NCBI GenBank assembly: GCA_016801885.1
Contig: CM028895.1
Coordinates: forward strand, 14,340,001 to 14,404,000
Source of the DNA: Toxotes chatareus
Taxonomy: Eukaryota > Chordata > Actinopteri > Toxotidae
DNA length: 64,000 nucleotides
Direction: 5' to 3'
Made by a program: the position numbers and the translations under genes. Below are positions 25,074-39,424 of this stretch, piece by piece; within the stretch, counting starts at the first letter, position 1, and the number at the start of each line of letters is the position of its first letter. The notes under the pieces are model-generated. The model saw only the letters and a list, made by a program, of their open reading frames with translations. It was not told the origin of the DNA and did not search any database.

Positions 25074-28000
25074 ATCAGAGAGAGAGAGTCTGTTGGCCCG
25101 AGGGCCAATGACTACCCTCACTGACTCACTGAGGGAACACTGAGGCCCCTCAGAGGGAAAGAGAAGAAGGGAGGGAGGCGAGAGAGGGGTAAGGGCTGTC
25201 CCTGGGTTATCAGCAATCTTAATCAGAGGTATTTAGAGCACTGCATGTTTGACTGTGTGTGTGTGTGTGTGTGTGTTTAAAAAGGCACTTAGTCAGGGAG
25301 TTCCCTGAATGTAATAAGGTAGAGAGGCCCGGCTTACGACACTTAAGCCAACCCTTAGACTAGGACACAGCACTCTGGTCGAAACCTCCCTTGCAATTTC
25401 CAAACAGACAGTGTGCTCCTGTTACTTTTGTCTGAGAGTATAATGGGTGCATAAGGAATTTGACGAGGAAGTTAATAAGGGCAGACAAATTACAAGAGAA
25501 GAAAACAATACAGGACTAAGACTTTGGCAGTGTGGGGAATCCTCATTTGAGTGATGTAACCTCCGTTTTATAAAGCAGCTGTATGGGAAGAAGAGTCTAA
25601 AAATATAACTAGAAATCCTCAGTCTTTCCTCTGTGATGAATATGTGTGGCTGAAGCCACCAAATGGAAGATGGAAAAGACCATTTTTCAAGAGCTGATGG
25701 TATCCGTGTCTGGTTAATAATAGAAACATCTCACCGGAACACTGGTATTATAAAGACTTGTAGCATATGCAGTCGATTTTGGAGAGTGTGTGGACATGCC
25801 ATGGGTCAGGAACATAAAAAAAACAGCACAGAGAAAAGTGTATGTGAAAGAGGAGTGTGGAGCCTAGGTGGACAGCAGCACAAATTGTTGTTCTGACAGA
25901 TTGATGATGAAAAAAATTAATTTCTGAAGTAGACTCAAAAATCTTGTTTCACCTCTATTTTGGTCAAAGTTCTAACTCAGGAAATAACACAGAAAATGTT
26001 TTTTCTGAACACAAGAATTAGGTTTATATTTGCTCCTGTAATCTGAAGAATTTAGGCTTACATTTTCTACTATTTAACATACAGCAGTCTGCATTTTCTC
26101 CAAACACTGTATGACTACCTGCTGTGCTGGTCCATAACAGAATCAGTTAATACCGAAAAAGCACTTTTGGCTATTTGACATCCATTTTATAATATTCCCA
26201 AAGGCATGTGAGGACACAGCCAGAATCTAACTTGAGGATTAGTCTAATCTTGGCATAAACAAATTGATGTTTCACTTGGAGGTGATGAAGGTAGACGCAG
26301 GGTAAGTTGCAAAAGCTTGTTAATTTGGGCATGGAAGTTAGGTAACTGGCCTTTGCAGAGGGATGCCTGTGGAGGGAAAATACCAAATTATCCCCAAATT
26401 ACTTTGTTACATCACACACTCTGTGCTGCACTGCTCTGTGTGCCACTGTGCTCTGTGTGTGACGGTCTCATTTAGACCAGATTAGGAGGTCGAAGGTTTG
26501 GTTTGCCCAGCTACACATACCCTGTGGAGGGCTGTTCTGGGGTAGGTTTGCCCAAACATGGTCAAAGATACTGAGGATACACATACACACTCAATATGTT
26601 CTGGTTGACCTGTTTGAAGTGCTTGACAAACCTCTGAATTTCATTTGAAAAGGATTCAATTTTCCTCATAAAAACTCAAGCCTCTTGGAATTCACAGTGA
26701 AAGTTACAACGTGTTTGTGCAGGCTACAGCAAAACAGCACAGTGGGGAACTTGGGACCAATGCCTAAAAAAGGATTAAAATGTTCCAAATTAACAAAGCT
26801 CAAAAGAAGAAAATCAATTTTGGGGAGTGCACTTTCACATCTGAAATATTAGCCAAAGATTCAGCCCTCCACCCATTCACCATACACTCTATCTCTGAGG
26901 GGGGCACAGAGAAATGAGGGATAACCCAGCTACAGAAATGAGTAATAAACAGAAGGTTGAAAGTTTAAGACAAGGAGAACTGGACAAGGGGGGGGTGAGT
27001 AGGGGTTGCTCAAAAAATATGGGATTTCTCCCATTGCCCAAATAAGTAGCTATTAAAAGAGAATTTGTACCCTGCTGAGCTGCTGATGAAGCAGCCAGGA
27101 GAAAGGAGCTATGGAAATAGAACATGTCCATATAGAGAGGGGAGCTGTGGAGAGAGGGAGCAGGGAGGGGGCAGGGGTTAAATGCTTCCCCAGAATCTGA
27201 GCTTTCCGCTGGCGTAAACCCAGTGAAAGGAGTCCCTGAGTCCCTGCTGACTGACACAGCCGTGAGGGCCTACTGTGAGCATGATTGAGCATAGGCAGCT
27301 GAACCATTGCCCAAGAAATTACAGCTTTTAAAGCGGTTCCACATTCAATTGCAATGTTTACCAATGTTTGAAAACACTAATGATGAGAAACCGGAGGAGT
27401 TTTCATCAGGCTCTCCTAACTTCAGTCAGCGTTAGTCTTTCACAGGCAGTGAGTTTTAAACCACTCCACTGCCAGAGAAAGAGAGAAGACAGAGTCAGAA
27501 AGAGGAAAACCTGTCTTGACAAACAAACACCCCACAGATGTTGCTCCTCTCTGACACCACTGGTCTCCATAGCAACCCTGCTGGCCAGTAATAGCCTCGA
27601 GCTCGCCTGGCTGAAGCGGCGTCATGCAGACGCACACACACAAACAGGCACATTTCAGCCTCTGAATGGGATCCCAGTGTGTATTTATAGAGACAGAGGG
27701 ACTCACTAGCCCACCCAGCCCAACCATCCCCTCAGGCCTTACCAGAGAGAGCACATCTCTAGACAGAAATCATCTACCCCCATCATTAAAAGCCGCGGCC
27801 ACACACACACGCACGCACACACCCATAAAAACAGATCCACCAAGTCCCTCCATTCTAGTAAACAAGCCCTGTAAGTGGTGATAACAGATAGCTGGGAATT
27901 ATCCATTAGAGCTTGTTTGTGTTGTTGTTTTCCCCGGGTATGTGCAAAGAGCACTGGCTGAATATTAAGATGCGTGGCCATTTTACCATGGAGAAATTAA

Positions 28001-28135
28001 GCTTTTCTCTAAATTTTGCTAAGTAACATCATCAACACAGGAGACAGCCTCCTGTGACACAGTTCTGCACAACATTGTTTCAATTTAAAACTGAAGGTTG
28101 TTGTCAACAGGTGTCCTTGGCACTAGGACACACCC

Positions 28136-28404
28136 TGTTAGAGTGGTTAGACATGAATTGTCCTCACTTGTGAGACCTGCCTGAGAGGATGAAAGAAAAT
28201 TATTCCTTGCTTATCCTATATTTGTAGATTAATGTATAAGAAGATAAGGTGCTAAGGTGCTCCCACTGACGACCTTGACATGGGGATTGTACCTTTGCAT
28301 GAAGCTCTCTATTCCCCAGTTTACCCAAAATAAATAATAATCTCAACTGAATTTTATTGGACTGACGTGCAACAAGTGTGAGGCTTCTGTAACTCCGCTT
28401 GACA
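28136..28404 (+). mobile_element. Possible solo LTR-like fragment
   Basis: Shows a TATAAG box (28,235-28,240), AATAAA 95 bases later (28,329-28,334), a GT-rich stretch after it and TG...CA limits, the order expected in a retroviral-type LTR. No target-site duplication, primer-binding site or internal coding region is visible, so the limits are approximate and chance is possible. Confidence 0.25.
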
Positions 28405-29002
28405 TCGTAGTGAGATGACAACTGATCTCTCTCGGTTGGCAATATTACCAGGGGAGTCACAGAGATCTGAAAATGGCTATTTGTACAATAATTTGATCTG
28501 TCAAGCTGCTCTGTGATCATTTCTCCAAGTATACAGACATATCCAGAATTTTGGTAGGCAGAATAAGAGGAATAAGAAGATAGGATAAGTAGAACAAAGG
28601 GAAATATTACACAGGGAGGAGACAACTTAGCCCTAATCTGAGTCCCTACGCCAACATATTCTTTAACTCCAACTTTATTCACTGATGTGTTAACCTCTCT
28701 GATTTCTGACATTGTGGGTCGGTTGGACTTTTCCCACGCTGTCTAGAGCACACATCTGGGCATAGAGGAAAAGCAACAACGCACCAATACTCATTATATT
28801 CATCTAATGTATGTGTATTGCATGCCCACCACATCACTTATATCACATCCCATTACATTAACAAGAAATGATGCTATGTTTTATAAAGGTGGCAGCAATT
28901 TGCAGTTCAACCCAGGCAGTGACCTGATGATTACGTAAAGGACTGAAAATGACTGCAAGCCTCTGTACTGTATGTGTGGGAGGTAAATCTGACAGTACTT
29001 AC

Positions 29003-29069
29003 CAGGTAACAGACAGTGGGACAGAAAACTGAGGGGAGGGGAAACACTGGAGGACAGCACTGGACCACT
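29003..29069 (-). other. plcb4: Candidate alternative 5' UTR exon of plcb4
   Basis: On the minus strand a long pyrimidine tract (about 29,070-29,110, nearly all C/T) ends in TCTCTTTTTCAG. After 67 bases comes the strong donor CTG/GTAAGT. The 67 bases contain no ATG, which suits a 5' UTR exon upstream of the start codon at 13,251. It could instead be a pseudo-exon. No transcript evidence is available here. Confidence 0.4.
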
Positions 29070-32000
29070 CTGAAAAAGAGATTGATAGAGGAAAAGGGAG
29101 AGGGACAAAAAAAAGAAGAAATTAGTTAAGTGCAATTTGCAGACATCCAACGTCATGCTGATTTCATTGTTCAGCTTCATCATGGACACTTACAGTGATA
29201 TTACAGATGCTTGTGATGCCTTCAGGGAAGACACTGACACACAAGCACGTTTCTACACGAGCATGTGCGTGCACAACACACTGGGGTATAATCACACCCC
29301 CCCCGACACACATACACACACTCCTCATCCTATTTGGCTTGTGCAGAATTTTAATCATTCCTCTGGCTTCTGCTAAATAAACTTTTAATAGGAAGCCGCT
29401 TCCCTTAAGAAAGGCTGCCTTCGTCAGAGAGCGCGGTGGAAATGAGCTGGCAAATAAGACAAACGGCACCACCTCCGCATCTGCTCTGCCACAGCTTTTG
29501 AGTGGTAGGTATGTCAGTGTTGATAAGAGAGTCTGCTAAAAGCATAGAATGTAAAGGTAAAGTACAGATTGGGTCAAAGGGACAGACAGAGAGACAAAGC
29601 GGAGGAGAGACACAGGAACTATAGATAGAAATAGGGATAATCCTCCTCTTGGCAGGCCATCTTGTGTCCCCCTGTCCGCACCAAAGACAAGACAAATTCC
29701 TCAACATTTCCTGCACTTAGTTATGACTGCGCTCTGCCCGTGTCTCTCCTCACCTCATCGCCACAGCTCCATCTTGCTTTGACTTGTGCAGGACAGGAAG
29801 TATGGCTGTAATGGTTTCTTTATACAATCGCTTTGCAAGATAAACTGTGCCAGATAAGCATAGACAGCCCAGGATAGATTTCAACAACTAAGTGAGGAAA
29901 GTTGCTGTTCTGTCAATTTTATTTACATCTGGGATTATCCTAGCTTATTACTGTTGATTTTTGTGAGCCCAATAAAAAAAATGTATCCTGTGACTGGCTC
30001 TTTTGCTCCGTTTCACAGAAGGCTTTTCACACAGTACATTTTCCAGCTACATTTTGAAGAAGATGAAACAAAAGTGATTCATTAAACATTTAACATGAAG
30101 TACTCAACATGAGTCTCACTCAATATGTTTATATGGACAATCAACAATATTGCAATATTAATGTAATGACTGATTATATATTATGATTTTAACATAATTT
30201 CTGGGCATTGTGTGCATGTATTCATGCATGCAATAAGTACAGCCATCCGACTGCGAAAGAGGTTTTCCTGAAAAATCTGTCACCCTGCAATATCCATTGT
30301 TTGGTCATTTACACAAGCTCTCTGCCTACTACTTCCCGTATGACCTTTTCCTTTCCCAGGGGAACCATCTTTAGCAATGCTCAATTATATGAATCTCATG
30401 TGTACACATACAACAGAAGGTTAGAAAGCAAATGTGGACTGAAATAGCCACAAGGATATACCACATTAAACATAAAAATATATTACTGAGGCCAAGTGCT
30501 GAAAGGAATTCTGACTCTGTTATGTAACACAAAGGAGGGGTCCTTGATTACTAATCTGGCATAATGTCACAGAGAACAGGATTATGAATGAAATGACTCT
30601 ATGAGTAGCCCATGTAAACCACAGAGGACCACAAAGGCTAGCTGCAGAATATTACATATTGTTTGGACAGACTTTCACTGAAAACAATTTACTTCATGGG
30701 GGAATAGAACTAAAACCAAAAAAAAAGGATTAGTAATCACGAACTGATTTTAAGAGTCAATATTTCTTCAGCAGGTAATCTGCCATTGATCTACTCAGTA
30801 TTGATCCTACTCCATCTTTTCTGTCTTTGGAGTCATCTGCCTGCAATATTTCTCTCTCTCTCTCACTCCCTCTCCTCTTCATGTGGATGGGCCTCTCCCA
30901 CAGTGGCAGCTTATGTGGATCACATATTCTACATGTCAAGTGGCCTCACTGGACAAGAGCTGTTCACAGGCCTCTTCAGCCAGGGGAGAGGATCAGTGGG
31001 TACGCTCTGCACCAAAAAAGGGAAGCCATGTCACATATACAGAGATCAGCATTTATGTTATGCTGAGCATTTCGGTGAGAACACGACAGTGAGACACAAA
31101 GACAAGCAGACAACCGGATCCCCTTGGGCAGGCCATAGCCTGAGGGCTGTCACAGCAAAGGCTCAGTCAGTCCTGGTCTTCAGCCTGGATTGTTGGACAG
31201 CTAAGATGTTCCTACCTTGGCTACTAAGGACTTCAGCGCTCTGTAAATTAGCAAGGCAATGAAATCTCTTCAAAGTTAATGGTACAAGTATGAATTCAAT
31301 TGTACAACAAAGAGGCTCTGGTTTGTTGTGGTTTAATTTTGGATACAAAGCTTTGAGACAGGTGAAAAGAAAGTAGTGAACTCCTACACACTGTCAGCAT
31401 TATTCGCTTTATTTGAGATGACGTACTGTAATGTTGTGGTCCTGTTTGTTTTGTTGTGTTTTTTTTTTTTTAATCAGGTATCCTTCATCCATCAAAGAGT
31501 AACAAGTACAACAATAACCATGACAATGAGAAGACGAAGAAGTGGAAGGAGGAAGAAGAAGAACAGTGTAAAAAGCATCATTTTCTATTCTATTTGTGAA
31601 TCTTTCAAAGTAAGTCTTTCAATTCTCTCTTTCAATTCACAGAAACTGAACTAGCAAGCCAAAGCACAAGAGTGCTACCATGGAAACTCCCAGCAAGCAC
31701 CACTGCTAGTATAGTCCAGTGATGGATACAAAATATCAAACAAAGAATGGATGTACTTTGCTACCTGAGCTTTCTCCTTCTGCCCTTTCTGCATGTGTGT
31801 TTAGAGTATGTGTGTATTTTTAGAGGGTGCTATTCCAAGTAACATCCAGCGGTGCGGTAATAATTCCTTTGATTAGGGCAACAGGTAAGAGGCTGGTAAT
31901 CTCACCCCTGCCTGCAAGAGGATTTAAATGGTGTAAACAGTGGCAGCTCTACCATCATCACTCAACCAGTGACAGCTCTACGGGGGAAACACACAGGGGT

Positions 32001-33031
32001 GCTGATTAAAAGGACAGCACTGTTAACACAGCCAACCACACACACTCCCACAGGTATCACTAGATGGGATATGGCAGGGGAAGTGACATTATCCATGTTA
32101 CCTGGAATAGTCCAATCTAAAAATAACACACATGCACTTTTACGTTGCTAGGCTAACCCCAGGCTCGTGATACGTCTTCAGCCTAAGGCTAGCCAGCCCA
32201 TAAACCTTGTGCCTCTCCCTGTGTGTTGCATTTACAAAACTGAAAAGTGTGACCTGGACTTCCCTGAGTGTGACGTCAGTTCTGACCTTGCTTATACGCA
32301 GAAGACAGCTTCACAGATTAAACTGCCAAAACCTTACCATAATATTCACACACACACTTTTACACACATGTACAGGAAAAATGTGGTTATAAAACGAGTG
32401 TGACATCACTAAAAAGCTGAAAAGTGGCAAATCTAAAAAATAAGCTTATATATATAACTTCATATGGTGTGTAAAATGACTGTAATGGTGACAATCATCA
32501 AACTGTCTGCTATAAGCTAGCTTAGAGGTGAAAAGGATGACTGGGTGGATCAAGAACTAACAGCTTTCCCGCCTCAGGAAATCGACCCAACCAGCAGCCT
32601 GACACGCAGCTCTCAGTGGGACTCACTGTTGGCTGTTTCGCTGCCATGAACAGCACCTGTCAGGGTATTGAGAATTTAACTCTCATTTTGTTCACACAAA
32701 ACTTCCTGTTCTACAACGCTCTTCTGAGAGTTGTCATGAAAGGGACATCGGGTAACAGCATCTCTCTGACCGGAGGAGAGCTCTGAGAAAACCCCACCTC
32801 CTGTTTTTCATGCAGCTGTGTCCCGTAGGGCGGTGGGGTTCCTGAGAGGGTTGACGGAGGGTCGCCAGATTGGAAAGTGATTCTGTGGCCAGAGCCCTGA
32901 TGCAGTGAGCCATAAAAATAAGGGAGGTTTATTCTAACACTCCTGTATTTGTTTCATAGCATGATTCTGTCGGATGGAAACACTGACAAACAGGAACACT
33001 AAAAAAAAAATGACTGAAAAGCAGGAACAAA

Positions 33032-33063
33032 ACTGAATGAACTGAACTGAACTGAACTGAACT
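33032..33063. repeat. (AACTG)n short tandem repeat
   Basis: About six pentanucleotide units, the first imperfect (aactgaatg). Confidence 0.88.
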
Positions 33064-35739
33064 TAATCTAGAGATATTTTATAGATACGCTGAAACTACA
33101 AACCAGCACTGCCTTGAACTGGATGAATGACTGGAAACAACACTCTTTCTTACTGTCTTCTCAGTAGCATGTGGGTGAAATTGAAATGGAAGGTACAGAC
33201 AAAAGGAGAGGCGTCCTTAGAGAAGCAGAGAACGGTGGAGGAAGAGAGGGAGGCAGTCAGACAAAGAGAGAGATGCACACACACCAAAACACTTCACATA
33301 CACTTTGACTTTTCAATTTTTTCTCTTCTGTGTGATGTTGTCAGGAGCCAGCTCCCTGAGGGCCAAAGAGAGAGAGAGAGAGAGAGACAGCCAGAGAGAG
33401 TAAAATCCAGGCAGAGAGAAAAGGTGAGAGGGAGAGTTTTTCTACTTAGTGAGTCAGAGAGAGAACACAGAGAGAACATCACTCCTTTTGCCTTGGAGAA
33501 TGATGGACGACTCTTTAACAAGGACAAAATTAGGTCTGGGTCCCTCTGCACATACACACACACTCACATCGAGAGCACTTCTCCCCTTCCACCAATGTGC
33601 TGGCTAATTAGTGGATTACATTAGCAGTGATGGAGTCTAAGATCCAAGGCCACTGTCTCAGGGATATTGTCTTTACTACCAATGATAAGAAACCATTCAA
33701 CCTCAACTGTTATACAGCATAATTTGTCCTAGTGTGATATGAAATACCATATGAATGAAGCCTCTGCAGACTGCAGCACTTCAGCGTTACTTTAGCTCTT
33801 TTCAGGCAATGAATCTGTAACATTGCCTTCATCTGTTTACGTGATGCCATTTTGGCTGTCAAACTCAGGCCTTCGTTACATAAATATTCCATCATGATTC
33901 TACTCAAACATGACATGATTAATAATAAAAATTAACCAAGTGCTAAATACGTCATGTGTTCTTTCAGCAACAGCAATTCAAGGTATTTGTATTCTGTAAT
34001 TACCACTACGTACAGTAGATTAGTTTTCATTGTTAATGCCAGAGTCTGTCATTCCCGCGCGGGATTCAAACTGCCTAGCTACGCACAAACCTGCCTGGTT
34101 CATAGGAAATGAGGGAAGCATGTAATTAAGCGTTAATGTTTTTAATTTTACCTAACTGATAACAGCCTCGCTGTTTAACGTTCACTCTCGCACAGTGCAG
34201 GAGCTGTGTTACGTTACTGCTAATGCAAACTTCCTACTGCTGCTAGTGCAAAAATTAAGCTGCCGAAACACGGGGAGGCTTTTATTCAGTAGAAGTCACT
34301 GAAAGAGCAATATATTTCTCAGTAAGGTTAGCTCTGATCGAAATCATTCATTTAAAAAATGCAGCTACAAAACATTTTTGGCACTTTTCATCAGACATTT
34401 TTAATTTTTGCAAGGGACAAGAAAAATTGTAGTTGCAGAGTTGCACCTCTGCTCTCCTTACACCAGGAGAAAAAAAGAATACAAAAAACAAACATAATGA
34501 AGAGCATGTCTGAAAAGAGCTTTTAGTTCAAGGTCTCAGGTTAAAATGGTTCACAATTTTTTTTAGCGTGTTGCACTACAATAAAACCAGCCAAACAATT
34601 TCTCTTCTCATTGTTGATTCAAACTCTGGCATCAGTGTGTATAAGCAAAATGAGTGAGTCAATTTTAACTGAGACAAGGAGGATAAACATTGTTGTGAAA
34701 TGATTGACTACCTCTCTGTGAAACACACAACAGCTTTTATGTATGACTGGCCTGTCATTCGTATTTATTTCAGCCTTTATTTTCTGTTCACGAACCAACT
34801 CCACTGCTCTCTATGGGATTTCTCAAGTTACACATTCTAGATACAAGTGTGGCATTTTCGTGTAGGAGATGAGATCACAGGAAAGTAAAAATGACTTACT
34901 GATGGGGCATGGAAACAAAGCAAGCTGAAGAAGCTCGAGACAGTTTTCCCTGAGTAATTGCCTTCAGGATTAAGTGAGCGCAGCTCAGAAAAACTGTATA
35001 AATAACATGTGCTACATACAGTATATTTAATTTCCTATTCTTCCTCATGTGCTGTCATAGTGTCATTTAGGGAAAAAAAATGTCTCCCAGCATTTGCCAA
35101 AGTTAGATTTACAACACCCCTCTTATGATGTGCTTTGATTGTGACACCTTTCTAAACTTTACATTACTCCCACAGTTTGTTATGATAGCCATCTAATGGA
35201 TTTATGTGCTAAGCCCAGAGGTTTGTTTAAATGACATGCGAGAAGTGGCTGATGAGAAATGAACGGGGGCCTTTGACAAATATCTGGCACTGGTCGGAAA
35301 TCCATGTGAGGGAACTGTTTGCCCGTTATACTGTGTGTTTATACTCAGCCGGAAATTTGTTTGTTTCCCTCAATCTTAGAGTTTTCATTTTGTATTATAA
35401 TAGTTGTAAACTCATGAGGACGGTTGACAAAAATGCCATTAAAATCCACTTTGTTTCTCAATGCATGAAAACAAATAAAGACATAAATTAGCCCCCATAT
35501 TAAATACTTCACACTGTTTCTTCTGGGATATCTGCATAAAACCAGGCATCCCCTCGCAGCCATTAGATTATGTAAGTCAATAATAAAACAGAGGCAATTG
35601 TGCCATGCTCTGTATTCTGCATTTTAACTTAGCTGAGAAGGATAAGTGATAAGCTCAGCTGCTAAATGTTACATAATTGCTTGGACTTGTTATCTCATAC
35701 AGTAATGGGCTGATTAAAGATGCTCTTCTGGCATATACT

Positions 35740-35741
<2 letters not shown>

Positions 35742-35805
<64 letters not shown>
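35742..35805. repeat. (AC)n microsatellite, about 32 units
   Basis: The longest uninterrupted CA tract in the window, followed by a short TCTCTC run. Confidence 0.96.
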
Positions 35806-35808
<3 letters not shown>

Positions 35809-36042
35809 CTCCTTTCCCAGTCTAAAGAGGAAGAAGCAACATTCCTGCTGTTTATCTAGTCATCTGATCTGGCCAGCGAGTCATGTGTTAGAGCTGTGTT
35901 AGAGGCTCGGCAGCATGCTTTAGGCTAACCCTTGCCTAATGTATTCTGCTGTTTTCAGCGTCTCAGCTTATTCTTTCACACTGCTCTTTATCTTCATATG
36001 AACAAGCTGTGTTCCCCTCTGAATCTCACAAATGCTGAAGAT

Positions 36043-36047
<5 letters not shown>

Positions 36048-36115
<68 letters not shown>
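36048..36115. repeat. (AT)n microsatellite, about 34 units
   Basis: Uninterrupted AT alternation, about 240 bases from the long CA tract. Confidence 0.96.
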
Positions 36116-36118
<3 letters not shown>

Positions 36119-36175
36119 CACTACTGAGGAGGACTTCAGGACTTCTTTAAATTTGACACATTTGAAGCTCACTGG

Positions 36176-36210
36176 TTTTATATTACAGGGAAAATCCTTG
36201 TAATATAAAA
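36176..36210. repeat. Inverted repeat, 15-bp arms with one mismatch
   Basis: Arms 36,176-36,190 (ttttatattacaggg) and 36,196-36,210 (ccttgtaatataaaa), spacer aaaat. AT-rich, close to the (TA)n tract. Confidence 0.85.
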
Positions 36211-36429
36211 ACAAAATCAGTTTTCTTATCCAACAACCACCATTGATTTTCTCTTTTTCCCCTGCCTAATGAATCCCTTGTTCTGGGAAACCCCAAACCA
36301 AAAGCTGCTCCACGTTTGTAGTCATCAGAGGATGGGTTTGATTTTACTTGGTGGCTTCTGTCACAAAAAACAAATAAATGAACTGACAATATGCAAAATC
36401 AATCAATAGCTGAGTCTCTAAAGGTTTCT

Positions 36430-36680
36430 TAATTTCCCCCCTCAAATATTGACAGCGTGATAAATGCAGCAATTATTTTTGCTGACTTCAATGATCCTCG
36501 TCAGTGTACTGTAAAGCCCTATTCTCTCTATTATTGGGCCGGCCCGGTAATAATAGCAATCCAGGAGAGGATCGTACAGAATCAAGTTTTGCATTCTGGA
36601 GCGAAGGTCGACAGTTTAATTGGAAGTGCAAATTGCGTTCACATGTATCCCCATAGTGGATTGAGCCATGGGTAAAGTGA
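36430..36680. promoter_or_regulatory. Candidate conserved non-coding element in plcb4 5' region
   Basis: Complex sequence around gggccggcccggtaataata and gcaaattgcgttcac, free of simple repeats and next to highly repetitive DNA. A regulatory role is inferred from composition alone. Confidence 0.22.
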
Positions 36681-39424
36681 ATGTGCACACCGCGAGTAGG
36701 AAGAAGGAGAAGGAGAAGGGGGGATGGAAGGAGGGAAGAATCAAAGAGTGCACACGTTTAGCCGAGCTACAATTATCATCACTGAAGTGTTGTTTTTACT
36801 CCTCGAAGCCTCTTTCACACAAACCAGGATGCTCCCGCTGCCTGCTACTGAATCAGCTTAGTTGATGCTGCCAATTTTTTGTTAAGAAAGAGTAAATATT
36901 GACTTGATGACTGCAGCTCCCATCTGCTGGAGAGTAAGTGGCTCCCTCTCTTTCTGTCCGCTTTGCTTTTGCTCTCTATCTCTCTTTCTCTCTCTCTGTG
37001 CTGTTGGCTGAGAGTCTGCAGAGAATACCCCTGTCATTATATTCACCCTCCAGCCACACTTACCCTTGTAGTGAAGACACCCTCTCTCATCACTGATCTC
37101 TCACTTTCTTTAAGCAGCAAACAGTGCACTCGCATATTAATCTACAACATCTGGACCAGTAAGGGTTGAGGCCAAGTTTTGATCAGCTATGTTGTGTTTG
37201 AAGCTGAGGCTGATGGAGAGGAGTTGAGTGGTTTATCAGTGCAGAGAGCAGAGGGCGATGCTGGGATTTACTGAGCCTTTTAGCTGTGTCACAGGCCAGC
37301 AGAGCTGCACATCTATAATGATAAGGCGTTTCATGTAGTATCTTAGACAGCTGTCTATGCAAGTGCTCCCTCTGAATGACTTTGTTAGTTACACCCAGTC
37401 CGAATAAGACTGTTTTCTGAAAAGAAAAAGATTGAACTGAGCCCATATCCAGTCTCGTTAGTGTAGGTTAAGTAGATGTAGACATTCTAAGTTTTCTTCA
37501 CAACTAGCTATACTCTTTATAAGTGAATTGCATAGTCATATACAATACAATGATTAAAAACATCTGTTACTTCACTTTTATATTGCAAAACAAGCTGCTT
37601 CAGCTCATTTACATGAACATGGAAATGTTTTGTTTTGCCATTGTAAAACAGCCATTTAATTCCCACAACAAGATTACATTTAAAGATGTAGTTCCTTTGA
37701 AAGTGTCTGCCTGGATGCAGCCTCAGGTCACTGTCACATCCATATTTTCAATGAATTTCAAGGTCTGAAAATGCAACTAAGGCTAGGATAGTGTTTCTGG
37801 GTGCTGGATCCATGCAAACATTTGCAGTGGGAATTGATTTAGGCATGTTGACTCTGCTGCTGCCATCGCTGCTCGTGCAGGCAGTGTTGATGTATGACTG
37901 CTGCCTCTACTAATAGCATTTGAGTTTTCATCGTTTAGAAGAATCTGATAGAGGTGCTTCATCAGAGGCACCACTGAACCTAACAATGGATAAATCTGAT
38001 GTCTTTTACTAATAAATGCTGTCTGATTTTATATATATGTATATATATGAGAGAACACAGACCTCTATTACTCTTTGCTCAGTACACACATACAGACGTC
38101 AATTTATGCTCCATTACATAAAAACATTCTTATTACTCAAAGGAATTTCTATCAAATGTAATTCAAACAGTATAGGTCATTCAAGCTTTGAGTCTGTGTT
38201 GCATTCACATTATTTCATAATATTATTACAAGCTGGGCAATCGATATGTTCTGTTAAAAGATACACCTTAACAGGAGCAAAATGCACTTTCCCTGCTGGA
38301 CTGAATACCTATTGAAATAAAGTGAGCCATGACCACAAAACTGAGACACATGAACCATGTTCATATTGTGCACCATTTTATCCCTCACTGACTACAAAGA
38401 GGGAAACTGTGTTCCCATCTCTTACATCTTTGCTAATTTGCAGCCACATTAGGAGAAAATGGAAGGAAATACAAGTGTTACGAGCACTTGAGAATTCTGA
38501 GCCACGAAACACCACATTTCCAAAAACCACAACAAGAAAGGAGCCCCAGATCAAAGGCTTGGTCCGGACCAACGCCCTGATCAAGTGAAAAGTCACATAC
38601 ACGTTTTATATTTACAGACTAATGTGCGTTAAGGGTTCTGTAGTATGTGGGAATCACTGACTACAGACAGTTAAAAGGTGCTACCTCACCTTGAAAAAAT
38701 AAAACTGCCTATTTATGCTCTTGCTACTGAAAGCTGGTCACTTTTTAAGATTCAAGCTATTAAATTTGACTTGTGTGACCTTTCTAAAATAAATTCTGTC
38801 ACGTTTTCTGTTTTGAAACATTAGCTCCATCCTTATAATATTATTTTCCTATTCAATGTCATATCTCATCAGCTTAAATATTAAATAAGTACTTGCAATG
38901 ATGCAAATATAATTTAGGGATAATGAAAATGTATACCTCTCCCCTCTAAAACAATAACACTTACAGCATTTGAAAATTAATCAGGTCCAGCAGACAGACA
39001 ACCTTCATGCTACACATTACATCATTAATAGAGATTACATCATTAATACAGAACATATTATAGAGAGCAATCACCTCTCAGCCCCATTACAGTTTCTAGC
39101 TTCTAGCTCTTCTAACAGCAGCAGCAGCCGCGCAACCTGCTTAACAGTGAGTGATGTCTGGCCGTGGATGGGTGATCGCTGCACATCAGTCTTGTATGAA
39201 AGATACAGTGAAAAATTAGAGCTCTTGCTTTCATCATTCAGCACCAAAGCCAATAAAATGTCTGTCATTTGCAGCACTCAATGCAACTTGTCTACAATGT
39301 GGAATGCTTAGGAGGAAAAAGCGTCTGTATTCTCTAATGAGGCCTCAAATACAGAATATCAAAAAGAGTCAAGTGGATATCTGTGCTAAATTGTTGTTTT
39401 TTTAGCTTCCCCCTCGGTTTTTTG

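Noticed and set aside
28200..28712. 170-codon minus-strand open frame
   Set aside because: Longest frame in the plcb4 intron outside low-complexity DNA, but it has no recognisable domain, no splice or promoter context and uneven composition. Chance is the simplest reading.
30786..31262. 158-codon plus-strand open frame
   Set aside because: No known domain and no supporting exon structure; the start overlaps a TCTCTC simple repeat.
33127..33624. 165-codon plus-strand open frame
   Set aside because: Most of it is a GA-rich tract translated as Arg-Glu repeats.
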